Source: an uncultured Bacteroidota bacterium
GTDB lineage: Bacteria; Bacteroidota; Bacteroidia; Flavobacteriales; Flavobacteriaceae
Reading direction: 5' to 3'
Assembly (NCBI GenBank): GCA_902619315.1
Contig: CACNDW010000002.1
Location: 68,760 to 132,759 of the forward strand
DNA length: 64,000 nucleotides
The translations under genes and the position numbers were made by a program. The first letter of the stretch is position 1, and each line of letters begins with the position of its first letter. The notes under the pieces are model-generated. The model was not told the origin of the DNA and ran no database searches. It saw only the letters and a list, made by a program, of their open reading frames with translations. Shown here one piece after another: positions 55,724-64,000 of the stretch.

Positions 55724-57820
55724 GTGGAGTATACATTAGAAATATTAAAATATATTGGAAAATTCCATCCTTTGGTACTCCACTTGCCTATAGGATCTTT
55801 ATTGATGACCTTTTTATTGTTGGTTGTTTCAAGATATCAAAAAGTAGATTTTGGAAAGGCCATTCGTGTAGGGGTTGATTTTTCATTTGCCGGAGCATTT
55901 ATGGCAGCCCTGATGGGCTATTTACTTTCTTTGGATGAGGCTTATGATTTCGACAGGTTGAAATTCCATTTTTGGGCCGGTATCATTACTTTGATTTTAA
56001 GTTTTAGCTTGTGCGTTTTACATCGAATGAATGGTAAGGAAAACGTATTCTTTGGTTCATTCATCTTGACGCTACTCTCATTAATGGTTGCGGGTCATAA
56101 AGGGGGACAAATCACACATGGAGAGGATTATCTATCGACCGCCAAATTGTTTAAAAAGCCAAAATTATTTGTACAAAAGGATAGTATTGATTATTATAAT
56201 GAGGTTATACATTTAATTTTTGAAGACAAATGTGTCAGCTGTCATAATGCTAACAAAAGTCAAAACGAATTGCGTTTGGATCGCTATGATTTGGTTTTGA
56301 AGGGAGGTGAGAGGGGGAGTATGTTCGATCAGCAAAACCCTTTAGAAGGTCGTATGGTTAAATATATAAGTCTGCCCATGGAAGACGAATTGCACATGCC
56401 CCCTAAAAACAAGTCACAACTGACTGAAAAAGAAAAATGGCTTTTGACCCACTGGGCTACTTCAGGTGCATATCTAAAAGAGGGAGCAATAGGATTGGCC
56501 GATAAAGATTCCTTAAAATTCAATACTATGGCCTTTTTGGGGCTTGATGAAAAGGTGAAAGCAGCTAGAGGAAGTGATTTAGATAAGCTGATAGCCAATG
56601 GTTTTAGAATCAAACCAAATGCCTTACATGACAATCTTCTTAAGATAAAGTTCATGAGGCCAAAATTGACAATAGAACATCTTAAAATGCTTGAAGAGGT
56701 CAATAATCAACTACTCGAATTGGATCTAAGTAATACCAATTTTAATGATAAAATGGCATTTGTTTTAAAGGAATTTCCTCGCCTTGAAGTTTTGCGATTA
56801 GATCAAACTCAAATTAGTGATGACGCATTGAATTACATTGAAAACTCAACTTTGGAAGTATTAAATTTATGCAATACAAAGGTAACACATCATGGTATAC
56901 AAAACTTGCTTCAACTAAATCCTCCAAAAACTATTTATGCATGGAATACTTCAATTGACAGGGATCAACAAAAACAATTGGCTTCCATAGCACCCTCATT
57001 GATTCATTTTGGTACTTCGGATTTGTTTTCGGAGAAATTGAGTCTTAGTCCCCCTTTCATCCGGAATAGGAATGTCATCTTCGATGATACAATCAGTATT
57101 GTATTTGAGGAAACAAAAGTTAAATATATTAACATACATTATACTTTAGATGGAAGTGAGCCTGACGAAAGTTCCCCTGTTTATGAGGATCCTATAACAT
57201 TGACTGATTCCAAAATGTTAAGGGCAAAGTCGATTAAAGCTGGCTGGAGGGACAGTGATTTGTTTGAACAAATGATTTTTAAAAACAACAATCATATTAT
57301 TGAACATAAGGTTAACAATAACTTAGATCAAAATTATTCCATCAGTCATCATGTCAATTTAACTTTCAGTGACAATCAGACAGTTTTGTTTGACGGAAAA
57401 AAAGGGAAAAGGGTCTATAGAGGAACCAGTATAGAAGATGCCAAAACATGGCTGGGAGTAAAGAGACAGGATTTAGAAATTGAGGTAAAGCTCAAGGATG
57501 TTGATAAAATCAATTATGTTACTTTGAGTATGTTGGAAAATTTAGACATGAGTGCTGTTTACCCAAGAAAAATTGAGGTTTACGGTAAATCATCAATTGG
57601 AAAATATGAATTACTCAATAGTTTGTCTATACCGGTACAAAATGAACCTGACGACCGTTTATCTTATTTTAAGAACTTTACGCTGCCACTGGACCTACAG
57701 GGATACAATGAGGTAAAGATAAGAGCGCTGAATCACATGAATTTTCCTGATGCTCCTGTTTATAAAAAATGGAAGAAAAAGAGTTCTTGGATTTTTGCAG
57801 ATGAAATTATCTTTTGGTAA
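55724..57820 (+). CDS. DUF2231/cytochrome c membrane protein with C-terminal chitobiase-like region
   Basis: A 698-residue protein. Residues ~1-130 contain four membrane helices (FHPLVLHLPIGSLLMTFLLLVV, GYLLSLDEA region, IITLILSFSLCVLH, FILTLLSLMVAGH) as in DUF2231. A PSCyt1-like domain follows with CVSCH at 170-174 and MPPKNKSQLTEKEK. Then leucine-rich repeats (~320-420), and a CHB_HEX_C-like segment (LDGSEPDESSPVYEDPITL). The start is GTG, 4 bases after the DUF1501 stop. It may pass electrons between the inner membrane and the DUF1553 cytochrome. The role is inferred. Confidence 0.82.
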   Translation: MEYTLEILKYIGKFHPLVLHLPIGSLLMTFLLLVVSRYQKVDFGKAIRVGVDFSFAGAFMAALMGYLLSLDEAYDFDRLKFHFWAGIITLILSFSLCVLHRMNGKENVFFGSFILTLLSLMVAGHKGGQITHGEDYLSTAKLFKKPKLFVQKDSIDYYNEVIHLIFEDKCVSCHNANKSQNELRLDRYDLVLKGGERGSMFDQQNPLEGRMVKYISLPMEDELHMPPKNKSQLTEKEKWLLTHWATSGAYLKEGAIGLADKDSLKFNTMAFLGLDEKVKAARGSDLDKLIANGFRIKPNALHDNLLKIKFMRPKLTIEHLKMLEEVNNQLLELDLSNTNFNDKMAFVLKEFPRLEVLRLDQTQISDDALNYIENSTLEVLNLCNTKVTHHGIQNLLQLNPPKTIYAWNTSIDRDQQKQLASIAPSLIHFGTSDLFSEKLSLSPPFIRNRNVIFDDTISIVFEETKVKYINIHYTLDGSEPDESSPVYEDPITLTDSKMLRAKSIKAGWRDSDLFEQMIFKNNNHIIEHKVNNNLDQNYSISHHVNLTFSDNQTVLFDGKKGKRVYRGTSIEDAKTWLGVKRQDLEIEVKLKDVDKINYVTLSMLENLDMSAVYPRKIEVYGKSSIGKYELLNSLSIPVQNEPDDRLSYFKNFTLPLDLQGYNEVKIRALNHMNFPDAPVYKKWKKKSSWIFADEIIFW

Positions 57821-57852
57821 TTGATTCATTAATTTTTTTAAAAATTAAAGAG

Positions 57853-60174
57853 ATGAAAACGATTAATTTAAATTCTAACCGTCTACTGGTATTTTACAAT
57901 AAGATCGTTTTACTTCTCCTACTTAATTTTAATTTTCTCAATGGCCAATCCTCTGATATTGACATCATTAGGGATAGAGTATATCATAGTATTTTGGTTG
58001 ATTACTCCACCAATACCATATACTCCTCAGGACGTGATGTAGGAATTGTCGGATTATCATCCAAGGAATCAGGATTTGATAATGAAGCAATAAAAAAGAT
58101 TCTATCAGATTTCGATGGAGATAGGTGGCCCTACATTCATTATGAGGATGTTTCCAGAGAAGGGTTCGACAATACCATTCATTTAAATAACTTATTGAGG
58201 TTGGCTGTGGCCTACAAGAGCTCAGCTTCCAATTATTTTAATGATAAAAATATTTTAAAGAAGATTATCAAAGGATTATGGTTTTGGTGTGATAATGATT
58301 TTATTGGTGAGAACTGGTGGAATAACCAAATAGGAACACCTCAAATGTTGGTTCGAATAATGCTTGTTGTCGGTGACGAACTCCCCGAAAAATTGATTTT
58401 AAAATCTCAAAAAATCATTGGCAGAGCTGACATAAACAAAGGTGGTTCAAGACCGGGAGGTGATCGAATCAAAGTTGCTTCGATTGCCGCCAAAAATCAA
58501 CTTTTTTTGAAAAACCAAACCGAATTTGAATTAATCATTAACATCATAGAAAATGAAATTAAGTTTGTGGATTGGATTGGAAAAGAATTTGGTTATACCT
58601 ATTCTAAATCTGATGCCGGGGGATTTAATGAATTTCTAAAGGAAAATGGCAGGGGATTACAATATGATTACAGCTTTCATCATAGAACCGATGGGGTGAA
58701 CAACACCCTCTCATACGGACTTGGGTGGGCCAATGCTTTTGTGGAATGGGCTTATTATACAAGAAATACAGATTATTCTTTTTCAAGTGTAAAATCTAAA
58801 ATCCTTGTAGATTACTATTTGGATGGTGTTTGCAAGACTTCCGTTTACGGTGTGAGACCTGACTTTGGAGCTAAGAACAGAAGTATATCAAGAATCGGAA
58901 GCACCAAACCCTTTGATAATGAGATTCCCAAAAAAATCCTGGCATTTACCAGCTATAGATCAGACGAATTGAATGAAATTATAAAATTGAGGTCAAAAAA
59001 TGCCAAAGTTATACCGATTTCACACGCGACATATTACTGGAATAGCGAGCATTTTGCATTTCAAAGGCCTGATTTCTATTCCTCAGTGAGATTGTATTCC
59101 TCCCGAAATATGAATATGGAGAGCCCATACAACAGTGAAGGATTATTGAATCATCATAGAGGTGATGCTGCCAATCATATTTATACTCATGGGAATGAGT
59201 ATGAAGATATTTCTCCTGTATTGGATTATCAAAAAATTCCTGGAACAACCGTTGTAGAAAAGGGGGAATTACCCCATCATCGTGAAATTAAAAAATTAGG
59301 CTTGACAGATTTTGTAGGTGCAACTACTGATGGATATTATGGGGTAGTGGGGTTTGATTTTAAAAGTGTTCATGATCCACTGGTGGCCAGGAAATCATGG
59401 TTTTTCTTTGATGATCAATACGTTTGTCTAGGTTCGGGAATTTCAACAAAATTAAAAAATAATGTCAATACAACCATCAATCAGTGTTGGTTGAATGGAC
59501 CAGTAAATATTAACTCGAAAGGAAAAAATCGAAAAATTGACAATGGATCACACGTTTATCAGAATGTTGAATGGATTCATCATGATAATGTTGCATATTT
59601 TTTACCTGCTTCAGGTGACATAGCCGTACACAATGATCTTGCTGAAGGCTCGTGGTGGAGGGTCAATAAGCAGATTAATTCCCCAAAGGATAAAATTAGT
59701 AAAGAGGTTTTTAAACTGTGGTTCGACCATGGTGTTTCTCCAAATAATGAATCTTATGAATATATTGTTAGACCAAATACCACTCTTGATGAACTAAAAA
59801 AAGGAAAAGTCATCAACCCTATTAATATCATTACCAACACTCCCTATTTGCAGGCGGTTCATAACCTCCAAGTCAATCTTATTCAGGCCGTTTTTTATCG
59901 TGCAGGACAGTTAAAGGTCAGTAATGAATTTACCATTCAAGCTTCTGCCCCATGTATATTAATGGTGCAGTTGAATAAAAAGGATCAGATCAAGCAAATT
60001 ACTGTTAGTGATCCTAACAGAGAATTGTCTATTTTGGTTCTAAACCTCTCTAGAAAGTTTAAAGTAAGAACTGAGAATTATAAATCTGAGTGGATCGCTG
60101 ATCCTGGCTATACTCAAGTTATTGTCAATTTACCTGAAAAGGTGTATTCAGGTAAATCTGTAGTGATTCGTTAA
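57853..60174 (+). CDS. polysaccharide lyase family 8 (PL8) enzyme
   Basis: A 773-residue secreted lyase with a signal peptide (about residues 1-31). The alpha/alpha toroid has NWWNNQIGTPQML (N154), GGSRPGGDRIK and DYSFHHRTDGVNNTLSYG, with candidate catalytic His277 and Tyr288, then the super-sandwich domain (NHHRGDAANHIYTHG, ATTDGYYGVVGFDF, NHHRGD). PL8 enzymes cleave uronic acid polysaccharides such as hyaluronate, chondroitin and xanthan. The frame opens at 57814; ATG 57853 starts the signal peptide. It lacks SusC/SusD neighbours. It is the fourth gene of the operon. Confidence 0.88.
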   Translation: MKTINLNSNRLLVFYNKIVLLLLLNFNFLNGQSSDIDIIRDRVYHSILVDYSTNTIYSSGRDVGIVGLSSKESGFDNEAIKKILSDFDGDRWPYIHYEDVSREGFDNTIHLNNLLRLAVAYKSSASNYFNDKNILKKIIKGLWFWCDNDFIGENWWNNQIGTPQMLVRIMLVVGDELPEKLILKSQKIIGRADINKGGSRPGGDRIKVASIAAKNQLFLKNQTEFELIINIIENEIKFVDWIGKEFGYTYSKSDAGGFNEFLKENGRGLQYDYSFHHRTDGVNNTLSYGLGWANAFVEWAYYTRNTDYSFSSVKSKILVDYYLDGVCKTSVYGVRPDFGAKNRSISRIGSTKPFDNEIPKKILAFTSYRSDELNEIIKLRSKNAKVIPISHATYYWNSEHFAFQRPDFYSSVRLYSSRNMNMESPYNSEGLLNHHRGDAANHIYTHGNEYEDISPVLDYQKIPGTTVVEKGELPHHREIKKLGLTDFVGATTDGYYGVVGFDFKSVHDPLVARKSWFFFDDQYVCLGSGISTKLKNNVNTTINQCWLNGPVNINSKGKNRKIDNGSHVYQNVEWIHHDNVAYFLPASGDIAVHNDLAEGSWWRVNKQINSPKDKISKEVFKLWFDHGVSPNNESYEYIVRPNTTLDELKKGKVINPINIITNTPYLQAVHNLQVNLIQAVFYRAGQLKVSNEFTIQASAPCILMVQLNKKDQIKQITVSDPNRELSILVLNLSRKFKVRTENYKSEWIADPGYTQVIVNLPEKVYSGKSVVIR

Positions 60175-60217
60175 CCAGCCCAATACAAGTAATTATCATT
60201 TTGGCGTTGTAGATGTC

Positions 60218-61240
60218 TCATTCTTTAAGTTCGATTTTAACTTCAAATAATTTACTCCAATTTTTCCCAGTAACAAAAAATGTTTTTCTTCTGGGGTGGT
60301 ATGCTATACCATTAAGAACATCTAAATTGGAAACTTGTTCGACTTTACTTTTTAATCCGGAAAAATCAATTACCCCATCGACCCCACCACTTAATGGATC
60401 AATAATGATACCTACCTCTTTATTGAACTGGTAGGTATTAGCATAAATTTTTCCGTCAACCCACTCCAATTCATTGATTTTTTTAATAGCATTTTTGTCA
60501 GTCATCACCTGGATTTTACCAGTTTCTTTTTGTGTTTCAGGATCCAAAATCCAAATTTGATGCGATCCGTCGGACTTGTACATCCTTTTACCGTCATTAC
60601 ATAGTCCCCATCCTTCTTTACTTTCTTGATAAGCAAAAGATCGTTCTATTTTGAGATGATCCGGTCGGTACTGAAAACCCATATTACCTTGCCACGTAAG
60701 CTGATAAAGTTTGTCTTTTAAAATTGTTATGCCCTCACCAAAATATACCTTATCCAAGGCAACCTGATTGTATATTTCTCCACTTTCAAAATCAACTTTA
60801 CGTAAACTAGATTTTCCTCTCAACCCTGTACTTTCATAAAGGGTGTCTCGGTAAAACTCCAACCCTTGAGTATAAGCAGTTTTGTCATGTGGAAATTCAT
60901 TAAGAATAGTATATGAGTATAGTTGGGGTTTTGAGGGAGACACAATACTTATTTTTTGTTTGTATTCAAGTTTTTTTCCGGAAACATATATAGAAGCTTT
61001 TAAATTATATATCCCTAATGATTTATTTTTCAATGCTTGAGGATCACTAATTTTTTCTCCTTCCAAATGGTAAAATACTGAATCAATAGGATGATTTTTT
61101 TTATTGATGATATTGAATTTTAGTGTATCACTAGGGCTAAATTTTTTACTTTTCCTAATAACACTTAGTTTAAAATCTTTTGTAATATCTGTGTTACATT
61201 TAAGCAAAAGGATGGAAATTAGTAAAATCCAAATTTTCAT
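60218..61240 (-). CDS. glutaminyl-peptide cyclotransferase (beta-propeller type), lipoprotein
   Basis: A 340-residue protein with a lipobox (LLLKC, Cys15). The C-terminal ~240 residues are the plant/bacterial glutamine cyclotransferase propeller: FPHDKTAYTQGLEFYRDTLYESTG, FGEGITILKDKLYQLTWQ, SDGSHQIWILDPE, NELEWVDGKIYANTY and VLNGIAYHPRRKTFFVTGK. It would cyclise N-terminal Gln to pyroglutamate in the periplasm. The start ATG 61240 lies 79 bases from ffs, divergent. It converges on the PL8 gene with a 43-base spacer. Confidence 0.9.
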   Translation of the reverse strand: MKIWILLISILLLKCNTDITKDFKLSVIRKSKKFSPSDTLKFNIINKKNHPIDSVFYHLEGEKISDPQALKNKSLGIYNLKASIYVSGKKLEYKQKISIVSPSKPQLYSYTILNEFPHDKTAYTQGLEFYRDTLYESTGLRGKSSLRKVDFESGEIYNQVALDKVYFGEGITILKDKLYQLTWQGNMGFQYRPDHLKIERSFAYQESKEGWGLCNDGKRMYKSDGSHQIWILDPETQKETGKIQVMTDKNAIKKINELEWVDGKIYANTYQFNKEVGIIIDPLSGGVDGVIDFSGLKSKVEQVSNLDVLNGIAYHPRRKTFFVTGKNWSKLFEVKIELKE

Positions 61241-61285
61241 TTGACTGTGGTGTATATTTCCTTTAAAATTAAGAATTTAAAATAA

Positions 61286-61315
61286 TTGTTGAACGCCCGA
61301 AACCTATTATATTTG
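61286..61315 (+). promoter_or_regulatory. ffs promoter (TTG-N19-TATATTTG)
   Basis: TTG (61286-61288), 19 bases, TATATTTG (61308-61315), then 4 bases to the predicted first base of the RNA (61320). The layout equals that of the guaB and tRNA promoters. Confidence 0.7.
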
Positions 61316-61319
61316 CTTT

Positions 61320-61416
61320 GGGCAAGTCCTGCACAACCAGCTCCTGCCGAATCCCCCCAGGGCGGGAACGCAGCAAGGGTAGGCGGTTGTAGCGGTGTGA
61401 TGTAGATCGCTTGCCC
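61320..61416 (+). ncRNA. ffs: 4.5S RNA, bacterial small SRP RNA
   Basis: A 97-base hairpin. GGGCAAG (61320-61326) pairs with CTTGCCC (61410-61416). The apical part has CCAGGGCGGGAACGCAGCAAGGG, with the Ffh-binding loops of SRP helix 8 (GGAA apex and AGCA bulge). It works with Ffh in cotranslational membrane targeting. The downstream SDR ATG lies 12 bases later; ATTTTTATTT follows the RNA as a possible terminator tail. Confidence 0.93.
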
Positions 61417-61428
61417 ATTTTTATTTAC

Positions 61429-62235
61429 ATGACTAAAGTAGTTCTTATTACGGGTGCCTCATCTGGCCTTGGCAAAGCCACAGCTTCTTATTTATTAGCA
61501 AACAATTATCGTGTTTTCGGTACCTCAAGGGATCCTCAAAAACATATTTCAGATATAAACTTTGATTTGTTGACCTTTGATTTGAATCAACCGGAAACAG
61601 CTCAGAAATTAGTAAATCAAGTGATGCATGAAGTAGGTCGTATTGATGTATTGATTAACAATGCCGGAGCGGGAATTACAGGTCCAATAGAGGAAACAGA
61701 TGTGAACTCAATGCAGACTCATTTTTCAACCAATTTTTTCGGCCCATTATCACTTATCCAGAGAGTATTGCCTGTAATGCGTCAACAAAAATCTGGTTTG
61801 ATCATCAATATTACCTCTATAGGAGGGTATATGGGTCTTCCCTTTAGGGGTATATACTCTGCCTCCAAAGGGGCTTTGGGCTTAACCTCTGAAGCACTTA
61901 GAATGGAAGTCAAGCGCTTTGGTATTGATGTAGTGACCCTTGCTCCTGGAGATTACGCAACCGATATTGCCACACGTCGTATTTATTCCCCTCTAAATAA
62001 AGATTCTCCATATCATGATCTTTATGAATACTCAATTAATACCATTGATGAGCATGTTGATCAAGGTGGTAATCCCAATGATTTTGCTCGAATGGTTCAT
62101 AAAATTATCAAGTTGAATAAAAGAAACGTCCATTACCGATCTGGTTCTTTTCTTCAAAAATTTTCAATATTACTCAAGAAGATATTACCAGACACTCTCT
62201 TTGAAAAAATGATAATGAATCACTATAAAGTTTAA
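61429..62235 (+). CDS. short-chain dehydrogenase/reductase
   Basis: A 268-residue classical SDR. NAD(P) motif TGASSGLGKA at residues ~8-17, NNAGAG, the catalytic Ser-Tyr-Lys in NITSIGGYMG and YSASKGALG, and APGDYAT. The N-terminus starts directly at the Rossmann fold with no leader. The longer open frame begins inside the ffs RNA (61411), but ATG 61429 is correct. It may share ffs transcription. The substrate is unknown. Confidence 0.92.
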   Translation: MTKVVLITGASSGLGKATASYLLANNYRVFGTSRDPQKHISDINFDLLTFDLNQPETAQKLVNQVMHEVGRIDVLINNAGAGITGPIEETDVNSMQTHFSTNFFGPLSLIQRVLPVMRQQKSGLIINITSIGGYMGLPFRGIYSASKGALGLTSEALRMEVKRFGIDVVTLAPGDYATDIATRRIYSPLNKDSPYHDLYEYSINTIDEHVDQGGNPNDFARMVHKIIKLNKRNVHYRSGSFLQKFSILLKKILPDTLFEKMIMNHYKV

Positions 62236-62253
62236 CCTTGAAACCATAAATAA

Positions 62254-62907
62254 ATGAAATTTTTTATTGACACAGCCAATTTAGACCAAATCAAAGAGGC
62301 CCAAGACTTAGGAGTTTTGGATGGCGTAACTACCAATCCATCCCTAATGGCCAAGGAGGGTATTACCGGAGCTGAAAATATCCTCAATCATTATGTAGAA
62401 ATTTGTAATTCTGTTGAGGGTGATGTCTCTGCCGAGGTAATTGCAGTAGATTTTGAGGGCATGATAAAAGAAGGGGAACAATTGGCGGCTTTACATCCTC
62501 AAATTGTCGTAAAAATTCCTATGATTAAGGATGGAATTAAAGCTTTAAAATACTTTTCTGATCGTAACATTAAAACGAATTGTACGCTTATTTTTTCTGC
62601 AGGGCAAGCTCTTTTGGCTGCTAAAGCCGGAGCAACCTATGTTTCTCCATTCATTGGAAGGTTGGATGATGTGTCTACCGATGGAACTTTTTTGATCAGC
62701 GAAATTAGAGAGATTTATGACAACTATGCCTTTGAAACGGAAATTTTAGCTGCCTCTGTACGTCACACAATGCATATAATTAATTGTGCCAAAATAGGTG
62801 CAGATGTAATGACTGGACCACTCAATACTATAACAGGGTTGTTAAATCATCCACTAACAGATATCGGGTTAAAAAAGTTTTTGAATGATTTCAAAAAAGG
62901 GAACTAG
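62254..62907 (+). CDS. fructose-6-phosphate aldolase / transaldolase (TalC type)
   Basis: A 217-residue small transaldolase. MKFFIDTANLDQIKEAQDLG, the DGVTTNPSLMAKEG loop, the Schiff-base Lys in VVKIPMIKDG and NCTLIFSAGQALLAAKAGATYVSPFIGRLDD are conserved. It joins the split transketolase in the non-oxidative pentose phosphate pathway, or acts as F6P aldolase. Its ATG is 18 bases after the SDR stop. Confidence 0.94.
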   Translation: MKFFIDTANLDQIKEAQDLGVLDGVTTNPSLMAKEGITGAENILNHYVEICNSVEGDVSAEVIAVDFEGMIKEGEQLAALHPQIVVKIPMIKDGIKALKYFSDRNIKTNCTLIFSAGQALLAAKAGATYVSPFIGRLDDVSTDGTFLISEIREIYDNYAFETEILAASVRHTMHIINCAKIGADVMTGPLNTITGLLNHPLTDIGLKKFLNDFKKGN

Positions 62908-62908
62908 T

Positions 62909-64000
62909 TTAGTAGAGTAAATTCTCAAAATCAGTAGAACTAAAGTTTGCAAAACCCTCCCTTATTTCTCTATTAGCCTCTACTACTATCGCGCGGTTAA
63001 GCAATGATAGGACCCATTTCTTACTGTCTTTATCAAAATTTGTAAAAGCCAGTTGTGTTTCGGGATCAATATTCATCATACGGTGAACCTCGAAAACGAT
63101 CTCATTAAACGGTTGGATACAAATCCCTTTAAAATTATATTTAGGGAAGCGTTTTTCCAAATCTTTAACCTTGATTATAGTATTCTTATAATGGCTCATT
63201 TGAGTCTGAGACCAAAAATAAAATACTGTGGGTTTGTCGATAAGTTTAACTGTGCTTATTGTATTCAACTGGTGGTCCTGTAACTTAAGTTCTGGGAGAA
63301 TTTTTCCAGCTGACATATTTTGGATGTCGTTATGAAGATCAAGCACCTCTTTAAGGTATAATTTTGATGTATTAACTAACAAAAAGTTTTGCAGGAATTT
63401 TTCATGATTATCTTGATTTTCAATTTTCATTAATTCTTCAAAAGCCACCGCCCGTGAAAGGTTATTTTTCAACACATTACCTTTAATATGTGTCTTTATC
63501 AATTGCAATCTTTTGATGTTAAAATTGGTTTTTTGTCTGTTTTTGAAATAGTTTTCGGTGCTGTCCAGCGCTTGTTCACTCAGATAATTGAGAAGATAAT
63601 TAATATAAGGGTCAAAAAAAGCCAAATCTGTTTCAGCTAGACTCAGGTATTTTCTGAAGTCAAAATATATTGAATCTTTTTTTTTATCCCAAAAGGTTCC
63701 TCTCAGTAAGGCATAGCGTTCCTTTCGAATGGCATATGGATATATATAAGCGGCTTGAGTTATCTTTTGAGCAATGGGGGAAAGTTGAATAATTGAGTCC
63801 ATAAGAATCCACTTGTTTTTTTTCTCGATCAACAAAGAATCAATCAGTCTTGTGAATGTTTCACTATCACTGGAGTATTTGGAAGAGAGAAAACTATTTT
63901 CTTTTTCAAAACTGAGTAATAAATCCATCATAAAGTTATTTTTGGCTGCACCACGTCCAGAAAAAACAATGGACTCATCGAAAGAGGAGGCGTTAATACG
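62909..64000 (-). CDS. thioredoxin-fold (TlpA-like) protein without CxxC, 5' end outside the window
   Basis: At least 363 residues; the frame is open to the window edge, and the true start is upstream. The N-terminal part has FSGRGAAKNNFMMDLLLSFEKEN and helical repeats. The C-terminal third is a thioredoxin-like domain (LKLQDHQLNTISTVKLIDKPTVFYFWSQTQMSHYKNTI), with SQTQMS where an active CxxC would be. It is therefore probably a structural or binding relative of the Bacteroidota TlpA-like lipoproteins. It is tail-to-tail with the transaldolase with a 1-base spacer. Confidence 0.75.
   Translation of the reverse strand, partial: RINASSFDESIVFSGRGAAKNNFMMDLLLSFEKENSFLSSKYSSDSETFTRLIDSLLIEKKNKWILMDSIIQLSPIAQKITQAAYIYPYAIRKERYALLRGTFWDKKKDSIYFDFRKYLSLAETDLAFFDPYINYLLNYLSEQALDSTENYFKNRQKTNFNIKRLQLIKTHIKGNVLKNNLSRAVAFEELMKIENQDNHEKFLQNFLLVNTSKLYLKEVLDLHNDIQNMSAGKILPELKLQDHQLNTISTVKLIDKPTVFYFWSQTQMSHYKNTIIKVKDLEKRFPKYNFKGICIQPFNEIVFEVHRMMNIDPETQLAFTNFDKDSKKWVLSLLNRAIVVEANREIREGFANFSSTDFENLLY

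Overview
The window is chromosomal DNA from a member of Bacteroidota, almost certainly a marine-type flavobacterium (Flavobacteriia). Evidence: AT-rich sequence; Bacteroidota -7 promoter elements (TAnnTTTG) in front of many genes; little use of Shine-Dalgarno sites; gliding genes gldF/gldG; a type IX secretion (T9SS) C-terminal sorting domain; DUF3078, DUF3050 and DUF5686 outer-membrane/periplasmic families; a split transketolase; and a carotenoid locus under a MerR regulator. Coding density is very high, and several convergent gene pairs share their stop codons. I saw no phage, insertion sequence, CRISPR array or integrase.

Layout. 1-3.3 kb: a hypothetical protein, a DUF3078 barrel, and a DUF3050/M28 peptidase pair. 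3.4-7.3 kb: an AT-richer segment with a DCC thiol oxidoreductase, a 4-TM protein, a helix-hairpin-helix lipoprotein and a FecA-like TonB receptor. 7.4-11.7 kb: guaB, a CTD-only secreted mini-protein, and two periplasmic chaperone/isomerase genes (one SurA). 11.7-14.0 kb: crtZ, crtB and a CarH-like B12/light regulator. 14.05-14.3 kb: tRNA-Leu and two tRNA-Lys. 14.4-26 kb: housekeeping genes (aroK, phosphoribosyltransferase, Hsp15-like, FKBP lipoprotein, split transketolase, tgt, LptF/G permease, accA, dnaB, HAD phosphatase, prfB with its programmed frameshift). 26-30.7 kb: an S9 oligopeptidase and a cysteine-synthase-like/alpha-oxoamine-synthase-like pair that fits sulfonolipid synthesis. 30.7-37.2 kb: dnaN, gldG, gldF, SAM hydrolase, phoH, purC. 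37.2-42.0 kb: a minus-strand run miaA, K+ channel, exonuclease/GIY-YIG fusion, YggS, Gfo/Idh oxidoreductase. 42-51.8 kb: pcm, DUF5686, smpB, clpB, nnr, glyA. 51.9-60.2 kb: a four-gene accessory operon (DUF1549/DUF1553 cytochrome, DUF1501, DUF2231/cytochrome, PL8 polysaccharide lyase). 60.2-64 kb: glutaminyl cyclase, 4.5S RNA (ffs), SDR, transaldolase-like gene, and a thioredoxin-fold protein cut by the window edge.

How the parts work together. Most of the window is vertically inherited core. The accessory biology is in four places: the AT-rich TonB/HhH cluster, the carotenoid locus whose regulator keeps both motif sets of a cobalamin photoreceptor, the candidate sulfonolipid gene pair, and the Planctomycetes-like cytochrome/DUF1501 module tied to a PL8 lyase. 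The last is the best candidate for an undescribed system. The 4.5S RNA, tRNA and guaB promoters share one TTG-N19-TATATTTG layout. The mapped ffs 5' end calibrates the -7-to-start distance and indicates leaderless mRNAs for smpB and pcm. Nothing here was checked against a database; family names rest on motifs read from the translated sequence.
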